A DNA stretch of 64,000 bases from Roseiarcus sp963764955 (GTDB taxonomy: Bacteria; Pseudomonadota; Alphaproteobacteria; Rhizobiales; Beijerinckiaceae), in assembly GCA_963764955.1 (NCBI GenBank), contig CAVXVE010000041.1, positions 62,001 to 126,000 of the forward strand. Reading direction: 5' to 3'. This document shows positions 1 to 8,579 of the stretch, piece by piece; positions within the stretch are counted from its first letter, which is position 1; every line of letters starts with the position of its first letter. The notes below the pieces were generated by a model that had not been told where the DNA came from, made no database searches, and saw only the letters and a list, made by a program, of their open reading frames with translations. The translations under genes were made by a program, and so were the position numbers.

Positions 1-1019
1 ATCACGAGGCGCGCACGGCGACGCGCGCCAACCATTCGGCGACCCATATTTTGCACGAAGCTTTGCGCATGGTGCTCGGCGATCATGTGGCGCAGAAAGG
101 CTCGCTCGTTTCGCCCGAGCGGCTGCGCTTCGACATCGCCCATCCGAAGCCGGTCAGCCGCGCGGAACTCGAAAAGGTCGAGGACATCGCCAATCGCGTG
201 GTGCTTGAGAACGCCGAAGTGACGACACGGCTCATGGGCCTCGACGATGCGCGCGCCTCCGGCGCCCGGGCTTTGTTCGGCGAGAAATACGGCGACGAGG
301 TGCGCGTGGTCAGCATGGGCGAGATCGAGGACGGCCACGACCACGAGCGCACCTATTCGATCGAGCTTTGCGGCGGCACCCATGTTCACCGCACAGGCGA
401 CATCGGCCTTATCACAATCGTTGGCGAAAGCGCGGTCGCGGCGGGGGTGAGGCGCATCGAGGCCAAGACGCGCGACGAAGCGCGCAAGCGCCTCGAAGCG
501 GACGCGCGCGCCTACGCCGATCTCGCCGGGCTTTTGCGCGCGCCGGCTGGCGAAGCCGCGGAGCGGCTGGAAGCCCTGATCGACGACAAGCGCAAGCTCG
601 AGCGCGAACTCGCGGACGCCAGGCGGAAGCTCGCGATGGGCGGCGGAAACGCGACGGCGGCGAATGATTCGGTGCGCGACGTCGGCGGGGTGAAATTCTA
701 CGCCCGCGCGGTCAGCGGCGTCGACATGAAGGATTTGAAGTCGCTGGCCGACGAGGCCAAGCAGAATGTCGGCTCGGGCGTCGCGGCGATCGCGGCGGCA
801 AGCGAGGACGGCAAGGCGAGCATCGTCGTTGCGGTCACGCCCGATCTCTTGAGTCGATTCAATGCGGTCGACCTCGTTAGGCTCGGCTCGGCGGCGCTCG
901 GCGGCAAGGGCGGCGGCGGGCGCCCCGACATGGCGCAGGCCGGCGGCCCGGACGGAGCGAAAACCCGCGAGGCGCTGGCCGCCGTCGAGGAAGGCGTGCG
1001 GCGCGCGGCGGGCGCGTAG
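1..1019 (+). CDS. alaS: Alanine--tRNA ligase, C-terminal part (5' truncated by window edge)
   Basis: This is the end of alanyl-tRNA synthetase, which charges tRNA-Ala and clears mischarged Ser/Gly in its editing domain. Reading frame 3 is open from the first bases. It begins inside the editing domain with the conserved TRANHSATHILH segment, whose two histidines are zinc ligands, and continues to the ELCGGTHV zinc motif near window residue 122. After that come the oligomerisation helix (a Lys/Arg/Glu-rich coiled coil) and the C-Ala domain, whose end GGGRPDMAQAGG is typical. About 340 residues are present; the aminoacylation domain lies upstream of the window. The next gene is on the opposite strand, only 9 bases away. 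Confidence 0.97.
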   Translation, partial: HEARTATRANHSATHILHEALRMVLGDHVAQKGSLVSPERLRFDIAHPKPVSRAELEKVEDIANRVVLENAEVTTRLMGLDDARASGARALFGEKYGDEVRVVSMGEIEDGHDHERTYSIELCGGTHVHRTGDIGLITIVGESAVAAGVRRIEAKTRDEARKRLEADARAYADLAGLLRAPAGEAAERLEALIDDKRKLERELADARRKLAMGGGNATAANDSVRDVGGVKFYARAVSGVDMKDLKSLADEAKQNVGSGVAAIAAASEDGKASIVVAVTPDLLSRFNAVDLVRLGSAALGGKGGGGRPDMAQAGGPDGAKTREALAAVEEGVRRAAGA

Positions 1020-1028
1020 GGCGCGCTC

Positions 1029-2204
1029 TTAATCGCCGCTGACGGCGGCGCGGATCCAGTCGAGGCGCGGCGCCGGAACGAGGCCGTAATTGTAGAAATT
1101 GAGCGCGTTCGCTCCGGCCTCGACGCAAGCGTCGACGCGAGCGCGCAAGCCCTCGGCGCCGCCGGCCTCGCCATTGAACAGGCGAAAACCAGCGCTTAGG
1201 AACTTCTTCGGTCCCAGCGCCGCCCGGCCCGCTTTGATCACGGCCGCGCCCTCTTCCGCCCCAAGGCCATAAACGCACAGAATCGCGCCGTCGCAGATCT
1301 TGCCGATCGCGCTGAGATCGCAACCGCCGAGCGATCCTTCATCGATCAGGACGACGCGGCTTTGGCCATGCGCGCGCGCCCTGATCTCGGCGACGAGGCT
1401 GGTCACCGGTTCGGTGCGCCAAATGAGATATTCGTGGACCGCCGGGAAGGAGCGGAAAGCCTCGACGCCGGCGGATGGAAAATCGGGGAAGCGCGGCTTC
1501 GGCGCCGCCCGCTCGCAAGCCTCGACGATCCATTGCGCGACAATGCGGCGGGCCGCTTCGCCATCGACGCCGGCTTTCTTTGCGCGCGCGAGGCAGGACT
1601 CGCAGAAGCAGAGCGACATCGCGAATTCGTCCTCCGCGGTGAAGCCAACGCCGTCCTTGTCGTGATGATACCCATGCGCGAATCCCATGAAGGACGGGCT
1701 CTCGAGCTCGACGATATCGGGGTGATACGAATGGGTCAGGTCCTCGACGAGGGCGCACACATAGGCGCGCGCGTCCGGGTGCGATGGGCAGAGGTTGTAG
1801 TAGTTCGGATCGCCGAACGCGTTCAGCGTGACCGCCCCCGGATGCAGCATGCCGAGCCGGGTGTTGTGCAGGCAGACCGTCCAGCAGCACACCTTCAGGC
1901 CGCCCGCGTCGCGCCAGCGCACAAGCTCGCGAAGCACGTCTCCGCCCTCAAGAATGACCTCAGCGACCTTGGGCTGGATCTTAAGCCCCTCCCAGCGCCC
2001 GGGCGTCGGGTGAAAATAGATCGTGCCGTCCTCGGGAAAGTAGACCTTTCGCTTCGGGCTGCGCGGCTGGACGAAGCGGCCGGCGTGATAGGACGTGGCG
2101 AGACTGACGCTGTTCGCGCCGGCGCGATCGCGGATCTCTCCAAGCGCAGCGTCGTAGCCGATGTCGAGAAGGTCCCAGGCGTATGTCCAGATCGACCGGT
2201 GCAT
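1029..2204 (-). CDS. Uncharacterised protein, probable glycoside-hydrolase-like TIM barrel
   Basis: I do not recognise a named family with certainty. The 391-residue product is cytoplasmic, with no signal peptide or membrane segment. It has the alternating hydrophobic strand/helix look of a (beta/alpha)8 barrel. Striking features are a Cys-rich stretch (KVCCWTVC), the run SPSFMGFAHGYHHDKDG, and a CFCESC motif in mid-protein that could bind metal. The start MHRSIWTYAW is preferred because GGCGGAAGGGA lies about 8 bases upstream; the frame could extend to a TTG at 2264 that overlaps the stop codon of the upstream gene. It is the last gene of a two-gene unit behind a COG3618 amidohydrolase, so a role in breaking down a carbohydrate or lactone is a reasonable guess, but only an inference. 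Confidence 0.8.
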   Translation of the reverse strand: MHRSIWTYAWDLLDIGYDAALGEIRDRAGANSVSLATSYHAGRFVQPRSPKRKVYFPEDGTIYFHPTPGRWEGLKIQPKVAEVILEGGDVLRELVRWRDAGGLKVCCWTVCLHNTRLGMLHPGAVTLNAFGDPNYYNLCPSHPDARAYVCALVEDLTHSYHPDIVELESPSFMGFAHGYHHDKDGVGFTAEDEFAMSLCFCESCLARAKKAGVDGEAARRIVAQWIVEACERAAPKPRFPDFPSAGVEAFRSFPAVHEYLIWRTEPVTSLVAEIRARAHGQSRVVLIDEGSLGGCDLSAIGKICDGAILCVYGLGAEEGAAVIKAGRAALGPKKFLSAGFRLFNGEAGGAEGLRARVDACVEAGANALNFYNYGLVPAPRLDWIRAAVSGD

Positions 2205-2260
2205 TCTCGTCCCTTCCGCCCAAGGCTCGCCGCAAGCGAAGCTGAGCGCGACGGGATATG

Positions 2261-3199
2261 TCAAGGCGCCGCGGTTGGGAGCGCGTCGATGCGATAGACG
2301 CGCCGCGCATTGTCATGGAAAAGCGCGGCCTGCTCGGCGTCGGAAAAATCGCTGACCATCGCCTTGAAGCCGTCGAAGATCGCGTCGAAGCTCGTCCACA
2401 GGCGCCCGACCGGGAAATCGCTGCCGAACATCGAGCGATCAGCGCCGAAACATTCGATGCAATAGAGTGCGACCTCGCGCAGGCTTTCGGGCGTGGGCGA
2501 CGGGTCATAAGCCGTCAGCGCCGAAATCTTGATGAGGACGTTGGGCGCGGAGGCGATCAGCCTCAGGCCCTCCCGCCATCGCGCCATGCCGTCGCGATCG
2601 CGATCGATCGGGCTGCCGCAGTGGTTGACGATGAACGTCTGCTCGGGGAAGTCGCGCGCGAGCCGGGCGACCTCATCCGCCTGGTAAGGATAGAGCATCA
2701 GTTCGAGGATCTGGGCGTGGCGAGCGAGCAGCGCGACGCCGCGGCGAAAGTCGGGCTCATCCGCGATGCCCGGCCGCGGCGCGAAGGATCTGGCCGGATC
2801 GGCCGGGCGCCAGCTCAGCATCTGCCGCACGCCGACGCAGCGCTTGACTTCGGCGAGGCGGTCGAGCGCGGCGCTCGCGTCCGGAGCGGCGAGGTCGGCG
2901 AAGCCGATGTAGCGGATGGCGACGCCTGACGACTTGTCGAGCGTCTCGAGCCAGCCGATCTCGGCCAGCGGATCGTCGGTCCGGTCCCACGCGGCCTCTA
3001 TGTGCACGGAGGCGACCACATTCTGGTTGGCCGCGTCGCGCCGGTAGTCGTCGACGAGATAATTTCGCCGGATGGGGCCGAGATCGCCCAGCGCCTCAAT
3101 CGCGCCTCCGACCGGGCGAAGCCAGGGATGCCGGTCCATGCCGAGATCCCAAAGATGGCAATGGGCGTCGATGATCGGTCCGCTGTACAGTCCAGCCAC
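2261..3199 (-). CDS. Amidohydrolase family protein (COG3618, lactonase-like)
   Basis: A 312-residue metal-dependent hydrolase of the amidohydrolase-2 group, related to L-fuconolactonases and 2-pyrone-4,6-dicarboxylate lactonases. Visible motifs are DAHCHLWD near residue 12 (HxH metal ligands on strand 1), VNHCGSP in the middle and GSDFPVGR near the C-terminus (catalytic Asp on strand 8). The family usually opens sugar lactones or dicarboxylate lactones in the cytoplasm. It lies directly upstream of the unknown TIM-barrel gene on the same strand and is probably co-transcribed with it. The dehydrogenases in the same island could supply a lactone. The exact substrate cannot be read from the sequence. 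Confidence 0.88.
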   Translation of the reverse strand: MAGLYSGPIIDAHCHLWDLGMDRHPWLRPVGGAIEALGDLGPIRRNYLVDDYRRDAANQNVVASVHIEAAWDRTDDPLAEIGWLETLDKSSGVAIRYIGFADLAAPDASAALDRLAEVKRCVGVRQMLSWRPADPARSFAPRPGIADEPDFRRGVALLARHAQILELMLYPYQADEVARLARDFPEQTFIVNHCGSPIDRDRDGMARWREGLRLIASAPNVLIKISALTAYDPSPTPESLREVALYCIECFGADRSMFGSDFPVGRLWTSFDAIFDGFKAMVSDFSDAEQAALFHDNARRVYRIDALPTAAP

Positions 3200-3409
3200 G
3201 CTTAAAAGCTCCGTCGTTCAGGCGTGTTCGCGGCGTCAGTGTTTCATGTCGGCACGCTCGCCGCCGGCGATCGTCTAGCTCCGTTCGAACTTTCGCGCCA
3301 AATGCCAGGCGCGTTGACTTGGCGAAACGCCGACCGGTAACGTCACGCCGTGCAGTCGATCGCGTCGCGACCGGTCCGGCCGAGAAAATCGCCCGCGATC
3401 GAAGGAGTC

Positions 3410-4477
3410 ATGAAGTTGCTGGTCCAGGATTTGGATACGCCGTGCGCGGTGGTCGATCTCGACGCAATGGAGAACAATCTCAGGCGGTGCCAGACCTATC
3501 TCGACCGTCACGGCTTGAGCCTTCGCCCGCATATCAAGACCCACAAGATTCCCGAATTCGCCCATCTGCAGATCAGGCTCGGCGCGAAGGGAATCAATTG
3601 CCAGAAGCTCGGCGAGGCGGAGGTCATGGCCGACGCCGGCATCGCCGACATCCTCCTGACCTACAACCTGATCGGCCAGAGCAAGCTCGACCGCCTGGTG
3701 GCGCTCGCCCGCCGCGCCGACATCAAGGTCGTCGCCGACTCGAAGGAAACGGTCGAGGGCCTCTCGTCCGCCATGACGCGCGCCGGTCTCGAACTGCCGG
3801 TGCTTGTCGAATGCGATACGGGCGCCGAGCGTTGCGGCGTGACCTCGCCGGCCGACGCCGTCACGCTGGCGCGAGGAGTCGATCGCGCGCCTGGCCTCAA
3901 ATTCAAGGGGCTCATGACCTATCCGCCCAAGAACGCCATGGCGAAGACCAACGCCTGGCTGACCGAGGCGGTCGATCTCTGCAAGCGCGCCGGGCTCGCC
4001 GTCGAGACCGTCAGCTCTGGCGGAACGCCCGATCTCTACCGCGCCCATGAGGTGACGGTCGCGACGGAGCACCGGCCCGGAACCTACATCTATAGCGACC
4101 GCTCCCTGGTGGAGATCCAGGGCTACGGCGCCTTGGCCGATTGCGCGCTCAAGGTTCAGGCGCGGGTCGTGTCGCACGCGGCGCCGGATCGCTGCGTCAT
4201 CGACGCCGGATCGAAGGCCCTGTCGTCGGACCTGCTCGGACTGAACGGCTACGGCCGCGTCCTCGAGCATCCCGACTGGGAGATCTACGGGCTTAGCGAG
4301 GAGCACGGACACGTGCGCGCACCGCCGGGCTCTCAAGAGCCGAAAATCGGCGAGCTTGTCACGATCGTCCCCAACCATGCCTGCGTGGTGACCAACCTGT
4401 TCGACCGGATCTACGCCGCCCGGCAGGGACGCGTCGAAACCTTCTACGAAGTCGCGGCGAGAGGCAAAGTGCAGTGA
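3410..4477 (+). CDS. D-threonine aldolase / D-serine dehydratase-like PLP enzyme (alanine racemase N-terminal fold)
   Basis: A 355-residue fold-type III PLP enzyme of the COG3616 family, which includes D-threonine aldolase, 3-hydroxy-D-aspartate aldolase and D-serine dehydratase. The PLP lysine sits in RPHIKTHK near residue 40. The C-terminal EEHGH and PNHACVV (HxC) motifs match the divalent-metal site of this family. The start at ATG 3410 is supported by a perfect GAAGGAG just upstream; the frame is open to an upstream GTG that has no ribosome site. The stop overlaps the GTG of the following M20 gene in a GTGA, indicating translational coupling. The likely substrate is a D-beta-hydroxy amino acid; aldolase and dehydratase activities cannot be told apart here. 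Confidence 0.9.
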   Translation: MKLLVQDLDTPCAVVDLDAMENNLRRCQTYLDRHGLSLRPHIKTHKIPEFAHLQIRLGAKGINCQKLGEAEVMADAGIADILLTYNLIGQSKLDRLVALARRADIKVVADSKETVEGLSSAMTRAGLELPVLVECDTGAERCGVTSPADAVTLARGVDRAPGLKFKGLMTYPPKNAMAKTNAWLTEAVDLCKRAGLAVETVSSGGTPDLYRAHEVTVATEHRPGTYIYSDRSLVEIQGYGALADCALKVQARVVSHAAPDRCVIDAGSKALSSDLLGLNGYGRVLEHPDWEIYGLSEEHGHVRAPPGSQEPKIGELVTIVPNHACVVTNLFDRIYAARQGRVETFYEVAARGKVQ

Positions 4478-5641
4478 GCCTTGCAGAACTCGAACCCGCG
4501 CCCGACGCCGCGCGCCTTGCTCATCTGCTCGAGCGGCTGGTCGCGATCGACACCCAGAACCCGCCGGGACGCGAGACCGAGGCCGCCGCGCTGCTTGCCT
4601 CCGAGCTCGAGGCGATCGGCTTCGCCACGGAGATTCGTCCCCTCGCCGAAGGCCGCGCCAATGTCGTCGGGCGCATCGACAACGGCGCCGGCCCCTGTTT
4701 CGCCTTCAACTCGCATATGGACACGGTGCCCGCCGGCGGCGGCTGGAGCAGCGATCCGTTTCGGCTGACCGAGCGCGACGGCAAGCTGTTCGGCCGGGGC
4801 GCCTGCGACGCCAAGGGACCGGTCGTCGCGATGGTCGAAGCGGGCCGCCTGCTCGCCTCGCAGCGCGACTCATGGCGCGGAACGCTGGTCCTGATGTTCG
4901 TCGCCGACGAGGAGATCAACGGCGGCGGCTCGCGCGCTCTTGCACAGCAGCAGCCAAAGCCCGACCTGATCGTGATCGGCGAGCCGACCAACAATGCGGT
5001 CTTCGCGGCGCACAAGGGCTGCCTGCGGCCGCTCATCCGCGCCAAGGGCAAGGCGGCGCATTCCGGCCGCCCGGAGCTTGGCGTCAATGCGATCCTCGCC
5101 GCGAGCCGGCTCATGGCGCTTTTTGACGTGCGCGATCGCGAATTGAGGGCCCAGACCCATCCTCTCGTGGGCCACGCCAGTCTGTCGGTCACGCGCATCA
5201 CGGGCGGGATCGGGGACAACGTCATTCCGGAGAATTGCGAAATGGTGCTCGACCGGCGGCTCCTGCCGGGCGAGACGCTCGACGCCGCGATGGACGAACT
5301 GGACGCGATGCTGACGCGCGCCAGGCGCGAGCATGGCGTGGAAGCCGAGATCGCGGCGATCCGCGCCAGGGCCGGATCGGCGGAGACCGCGCTCGACGAT
5401 CCGCTGGTGCAGCAACGCAGTCGCCATCTCCCGCGCGCATGGCGTGACCTTTCCGCAGCCCGGCGGGCTGACGGGCGGCTGCGACCTCGTTCATTTTCAT
5501 GACGTCGGCGCCGTGGGCGTGGTGCTCGGTCCCGGCTCGCTCGACGTCGCTCACCAGCCCGACGAATATGTGCCGAAGGACGATCTCGCCCGCGCCGCCC
5601 TCATCTATCGCGATATCGCCGTGGCGATGATGCAGCCGTGA
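4474..5641 (+). CDS. M20 family metallopeptidase / N-acyl-amino-acid deacylase (frameshifted)
   Basis: An ArgE/DapE/aminoacylase-type zinc hydrolase of about 388 residues once the frame is repaired. Zinc-ligand and catalytic motifs are in order: FNSHMDTVP near residue 80, GRGACDAKG near 110, ADEEINGGG near 148, IGEPTN near 170, then a dimerisation insert. The C-terminal GPGSLDVAHQPDEYVP, with the last zinc histidine, is in another frame. One extra base near 5412-5418 (after DDPLVQ) shifts the frame; removing it joins the halves exactly. The GTG start overlaps the upstream stop. Coupled to a D-amino-acid PLP enzyme, it may release the amino acid from an acyl or peptide conjugate (inference). 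Confidence 0.87.
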
Positions 5642-5664
5642 GGCGCCGCGCGGCGGCTTCCTCC

Positions 5665-6135
5665 TCAGGACCGGATCAGGAGAATGGCTTCGATCTCGAC
5701 CATGATGCCGTTGGGCAGCGAGCCCATGCCGACGGCCGAGCGGGCGTGACGGCCGGCGTCGCCGAGCGTTTCGACAAAAAGGTCCGAGCAGCCGTTGATC
5801 ACCTTGGGGTGATCGCCGAAGTCGGGCTCGGCGTTGACCATGCCGAGCAGCTTCACCACCGCCTCGATGCGCTGAAGCTCGCCGATCGCCGACTTCGCGA
5901 CCGCCAGCAATTGCAGGCCGGTGAGGCGCGCCGCCCGGTAGCCGTCATCGACGGTGGCGGTCTTGCCAAGCCGCCCGACCTCGAACGTTCCATCGGGCTT
6001 CTTCGGCCCCTGGCCTGAAAGGAACAGGAGATTGCCCGCCCAGCGAAAGGGGACATAATTGGCCATGGGCGTCGGGACCACGGGCAATGTCAGGCCGAGG
6101 GCGGCAAGCTTCTCTTCGGGCGTCGGGTTGCTCAT
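5665..6135 (-). CDS. RidA/YjgF-family protein
   Basis: A 156-residue member of the Rid (YER057c/UK114) family. RidA-type enzymes hydrolyse reactive enamine/imine intermediates such as 2-aminoacrylate made by PLP dehydratases. Visible are the conserved LFLSGQGP strand near residue 35, the GDAGRHARSAVGMGSLPNG segment in the last third, and a VEIEAILL end. That segment carries the usual active-site arginine, in RSAVGM. The start MSNPTPEEK has only a weak ribosome site. The gene is immediately downstream of the deacetylase gene on the same strand. Its presence fits the nearby D-amino-acid PLP enzyme, which could generate imines if it acts as a dehydratase. Confidence 0.9.
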   Translation of the reverse strand: MSNPTPEEKLAALGLTLPVVPTPMANYVPFRWAGNLLFLSGQGPKKPDGTFEVGRLGKTATVDDGYRAARLTGLQLLAVAKSAIGELQRIEAVVKLLGMVNAEPDFGDHPKVINGCSDLFVETLGDAGRHARSAVGMGSLPNGIMVEIEAILLIRS

Positions 6136-6173
6136 GAGGGAATCATCCGAAAGTGAGGTTGGCGGCTCACGCG

Positions 6174-7304
6174 TCAGCCATTCCACAATTGCCCGTTCAG
6201 CACAATTCCGCGCGGCTCCAGGCGCCAGTCGCCGGTCATTCGCTCGCCGACCACGTCGACATAGTCGAACTTGCCGGTCTTGAGTTCGAGGATCGACGCT
6301 TCGCCCAACCCCCCGGGCCTCAGGCTGCCCAGATCGCTGCGGCGCATAGCCTTGGCTGGCGCCGCCGTCGCCGCCCGCAGGACGTCGTCGAGCTTCATGC
6401 CGAGACAGAGGAATTTCGACATTGTCGTCAGAAGATCGAAAGCGGGCCCGTCGATGCACAGGGCGTGGACGTCGCTCGATATGCAGTCGGGCGCGAATCC
6501 GTTGGCCGCCATCGTCCGGGCGGTCTTGAACGCGAAGGATCCCATGCCGTGGCCGATGTCGAAAAGAATCCCCCGCTTGCGCGCCTCGATCACCGCTTCG
6601 CGCACGCCGCCCTCGGCGGTCGCCGGATTGTTCGGGAACGGACGAAAGCAATGGGTCAGAACATCGCCAGGCCGCAGGCGCGCCAGAACGTCCTCGAGCG
6701 TCGGCGGAGGATGATCGATATGCACCATCATCGGCAGGCCGAGCTCTTCCGCCGCCTGGCGCGCGATGTCGAGCGGGACGAAGCCGGAATATTGGGAAGC
6801 GTGCAGGCCGACGCGAACCTTGATCCCGACGATCGTGTCGCGATTGGCGCTGGCGACCTCGACCGCTTCGGCCGGCGCCATCAGCCGGAGGTCGCCGCTC
6901 TCGCCGACCATGACGCGCCGGGCGAATCCGTAGATCCCGGCGAACGATACGTTGAGATAGGCGAGGACCCGCACCGGAGCCGACGGGCGGATGACATGCT
7001 CCAGGAATCCGGGATAATTGCCCGGCCCCGCGCTGCCGGCGTCGACGAGCGTCGTGCATCCGCCACGAGCGAGACGGAGAGGGTCGACCCCCAGCGAAGT
7101 GCCGCCCCAATAGACATGGGTATGGAGGTCGATGAGGCCAGGCGTGACGATAAGGCCGCTGACGTCCTTGACCACGGCGCCGGAAAGCTCCGCGCCGATT
7201 CCCGCGACGCGCCCATTCTGGAAGCCGACATCCGTCACCGTGTCGATGCCTTGGGACGGATCGATAACTCGGCCCCCTCGCAGAACCAGATCAAGCTGCA
7301 TCAA
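6174..7304 (-). CDS. Amidohydrolase/deacetylase family metallohydrolase (dihydroorotase-like)
   Basis: A 376-residue cyclic-amidohydrolase-superfamily enzyme of the type often annotated as EF_0837/deacetylase. After an N-terminal beta-sandwich (GGRVIDPSQGID) come the barrel motifs: DLHTHVYWGG (HxH) near residue 60, GIKVRVG near 158 (candidate carboxylated lysine), MVHIDHPP near 191, LTHCF near 213 and SSDVHAL near 278 (catalytic Asp). Relatives act as deacetylases or amidases on D-amino acids or cyclic amides, and the family is often found beside D-amino-acid PLP enzymes, as here. The RidA gene follows on the same strand after 38 bases. Substrate unknown. Confidence 0.88.
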   Translation of the reverse strand: MMQLDLVLRGGRVIDPSQGIDTVTDVGFQNGRVAGIGAELSGAVVKDVSGLIVTPGLIDLHTHVYWGGTSLGVDPLRLARGGCTTLVDAGSAGPGNYPGFLEHVIRPSAPVRVLAYLNVSFAGIYGFARRVMVGESGDLRLMAPAEAVEVASANRDTIVGIKVRVGLHASQYSGFVPLDIARQAAEELGLPMMVHIDHPPPTLEDVLARLRPGDVLTHCFRPFPNNPATAEGGVREAVIEARKRGILFDIGHGMGSFAFKTARTMAANGFAPDCISSDVHALCIDGPAFDLLTTMSKFLCLGMKLDDVLRAATAAPAKAMRRSDLGSLRPGGLGEASILELKTGKFDYVDVVGERMTGDWRLEPRGIVLNGQLWNG

Positions 7305-7496
7305 GATCGCCTTTCACGAACCGGAGCCGCTCCGCCGTCATCGGAGCTTCTCAAACGTCAAATCGCGCGCCATGATGACGGCGCCCGCGGTCAACCCGCA
7401 AGGCTGTCGCACGGAAGTTAAGCGGATACCCTTTGAGAAGTCGGTGATTCCCGTATAGGACCGCTGATCTCTGCGGGAGAATGTTGGAGCATTTGC

Positions 7497-8564
7497 ATGG
7501 CGTCAATCAACGTGGTCGATGTTCGCAAGAGCTATGGCGCGCATGAGGTGATTCACAGCATCTCGCTCGACATCGAGGATGGCGACTTTGTTGTCCTGGT
7601 CGGCCCCTCGGGCTGCGGCAAGTCCACATTGCTGCGCATGATCGCCGGACTCGAGAGCATTACGTCCGGCGTCGTCAAGATCGGCAGCCGCGTGGTGAAC
7701 AAGCTCGCGCCGAAGGATCGCGACATCGCCATGGTGTTCCAGAACTACGCGCTCTATCCCCACAAGACGGTCGCTGAAAACATGGGCTTCGGCTTGAAGC
7801 TGCGCCGCGCTTCCAGGTCGGAGATCGAGACGCGCGTGCGGCGCGCGGCCGAAATATTGGACGTGACGTCCCTCCTCGACCGCTATCCGCGGCAGCTTTC
7901 CGGCGGCCAGCGTCAGCGTGTGGCGATGGGGCGCGCCATCGTGCGCGATCCGCAAGTCTTCCTGTTTGACGAGCCGCTGTCGAATCTCGACGCCAAATTG
8001 CGCGTGCAGATGCGCGCCGAAATCAAGGAATTGCATCAGCGGCTGAAGACCACGACCGTCTATGTCACGCACGACCAGATCGAAGCCATGACGATGGCCG
8101 ACCGAATCGTCGTTTTGCGCGATGGCGTCGTCGAGCAGATCGGACCGCCGCTCGACCTCTACGACAGGCCCACAAATATCTTTGTCGCCGGATTCATCGG
8201 GTCGCCCTCGATGAATTTTCTCAAGGGCAAGATCAAGGTCGGCGACAAGCCGCGCTTCATGGTCGACAATAGCGTCAGTCTTCCGCTCGCCTCGGCGCCG
8301 CCGGGCAGCGATGGCCGTCCGGCGATCTATGGAATAAGGCCCGAGCATCTTACGCTCGGCGGACCCGATGGCATGCCGGTGGAGGTTTCGGTGCTGGAGC
8401 CGACCGGTCAGGAGACGCAGGTGTTCGCCAAACTCGGCGAGCAGAAGATCGTCGCGGTGTTCCGTCAGCGCATGACGGCGCAACCCGGAGAGACGTTGCC
8501 GATGACGCCGGATGTCGCGTCGGCGCATCTGTTCGACGAGAAGACGGGCGCGCGGCTGAACTGA
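7497..8564 (+). CDS. ugpC: Sugar ABC transporter ATP-binding protein (UgpC/MalK type)
   Basis: A 355-residue ATPase that energises an inner-membrane sugar importer. The Walker A GPSGCGKST is near residue 38, Q-loop FQNYALYPH near 82, signature LSGGQRQRVAMGRA near 134 and Walker B VFLFDEPLSNLDA near 157. The C-terminal TOBE/OB region (IYGIRPEHL) is the mark of the CUT1 family (glycerol-3-phosphate, maltose, other oligosaccharides). It is transcribed alone, but the matching binding protein and permeases lie about 3 kb further along on the same strand, with four genes between. The subfamily name is assigned by architecture, not substrate; these ATPases are often shared between systems. Confidence 0.93.
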   Translation: MASINVVDVRKSYGAHEVIHSISLDIEDGDFVVLVGPSGCGKSTLLRMIAGLESITSGVVKIGSRVVNKLAPKDRDIAMVFQNYALYPHKTVAENMGFGLKLRRASRSEIETRVRRAAEILDVTSLLDRYPRQLSGGQRQRVAMGRAIVRDPQVFLFDEPLSNLDAKLRVQMRAEIKELHQRLKTTTVYVTHDQIEAMTMADRIVVLRDGVVEQIGPPLDLYDRPTNIFVAGFIGSPSMNFLKGKIKVGDKPRFMVDNSVSLPLASAPPGSDGRPAIYGIRPEHLTLGGPDGMPVEVSVLEPTGQETQVFAKLGEQKIVAVFRQRMTAQPGETLPMTPDVASAHLFDEKTGARLN

Positions 8565-8579
8565 CGCGTTCCGCGAGCC

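Noticed and set aside
3275..4378. 367-codon open frame on the minus strand opposite the D-threonine-aldolase-like gene
   Set aside because: It is antisense to a clear PLP enzyme, has no family motif, and such long shadows are expected in GC-rich DNA.
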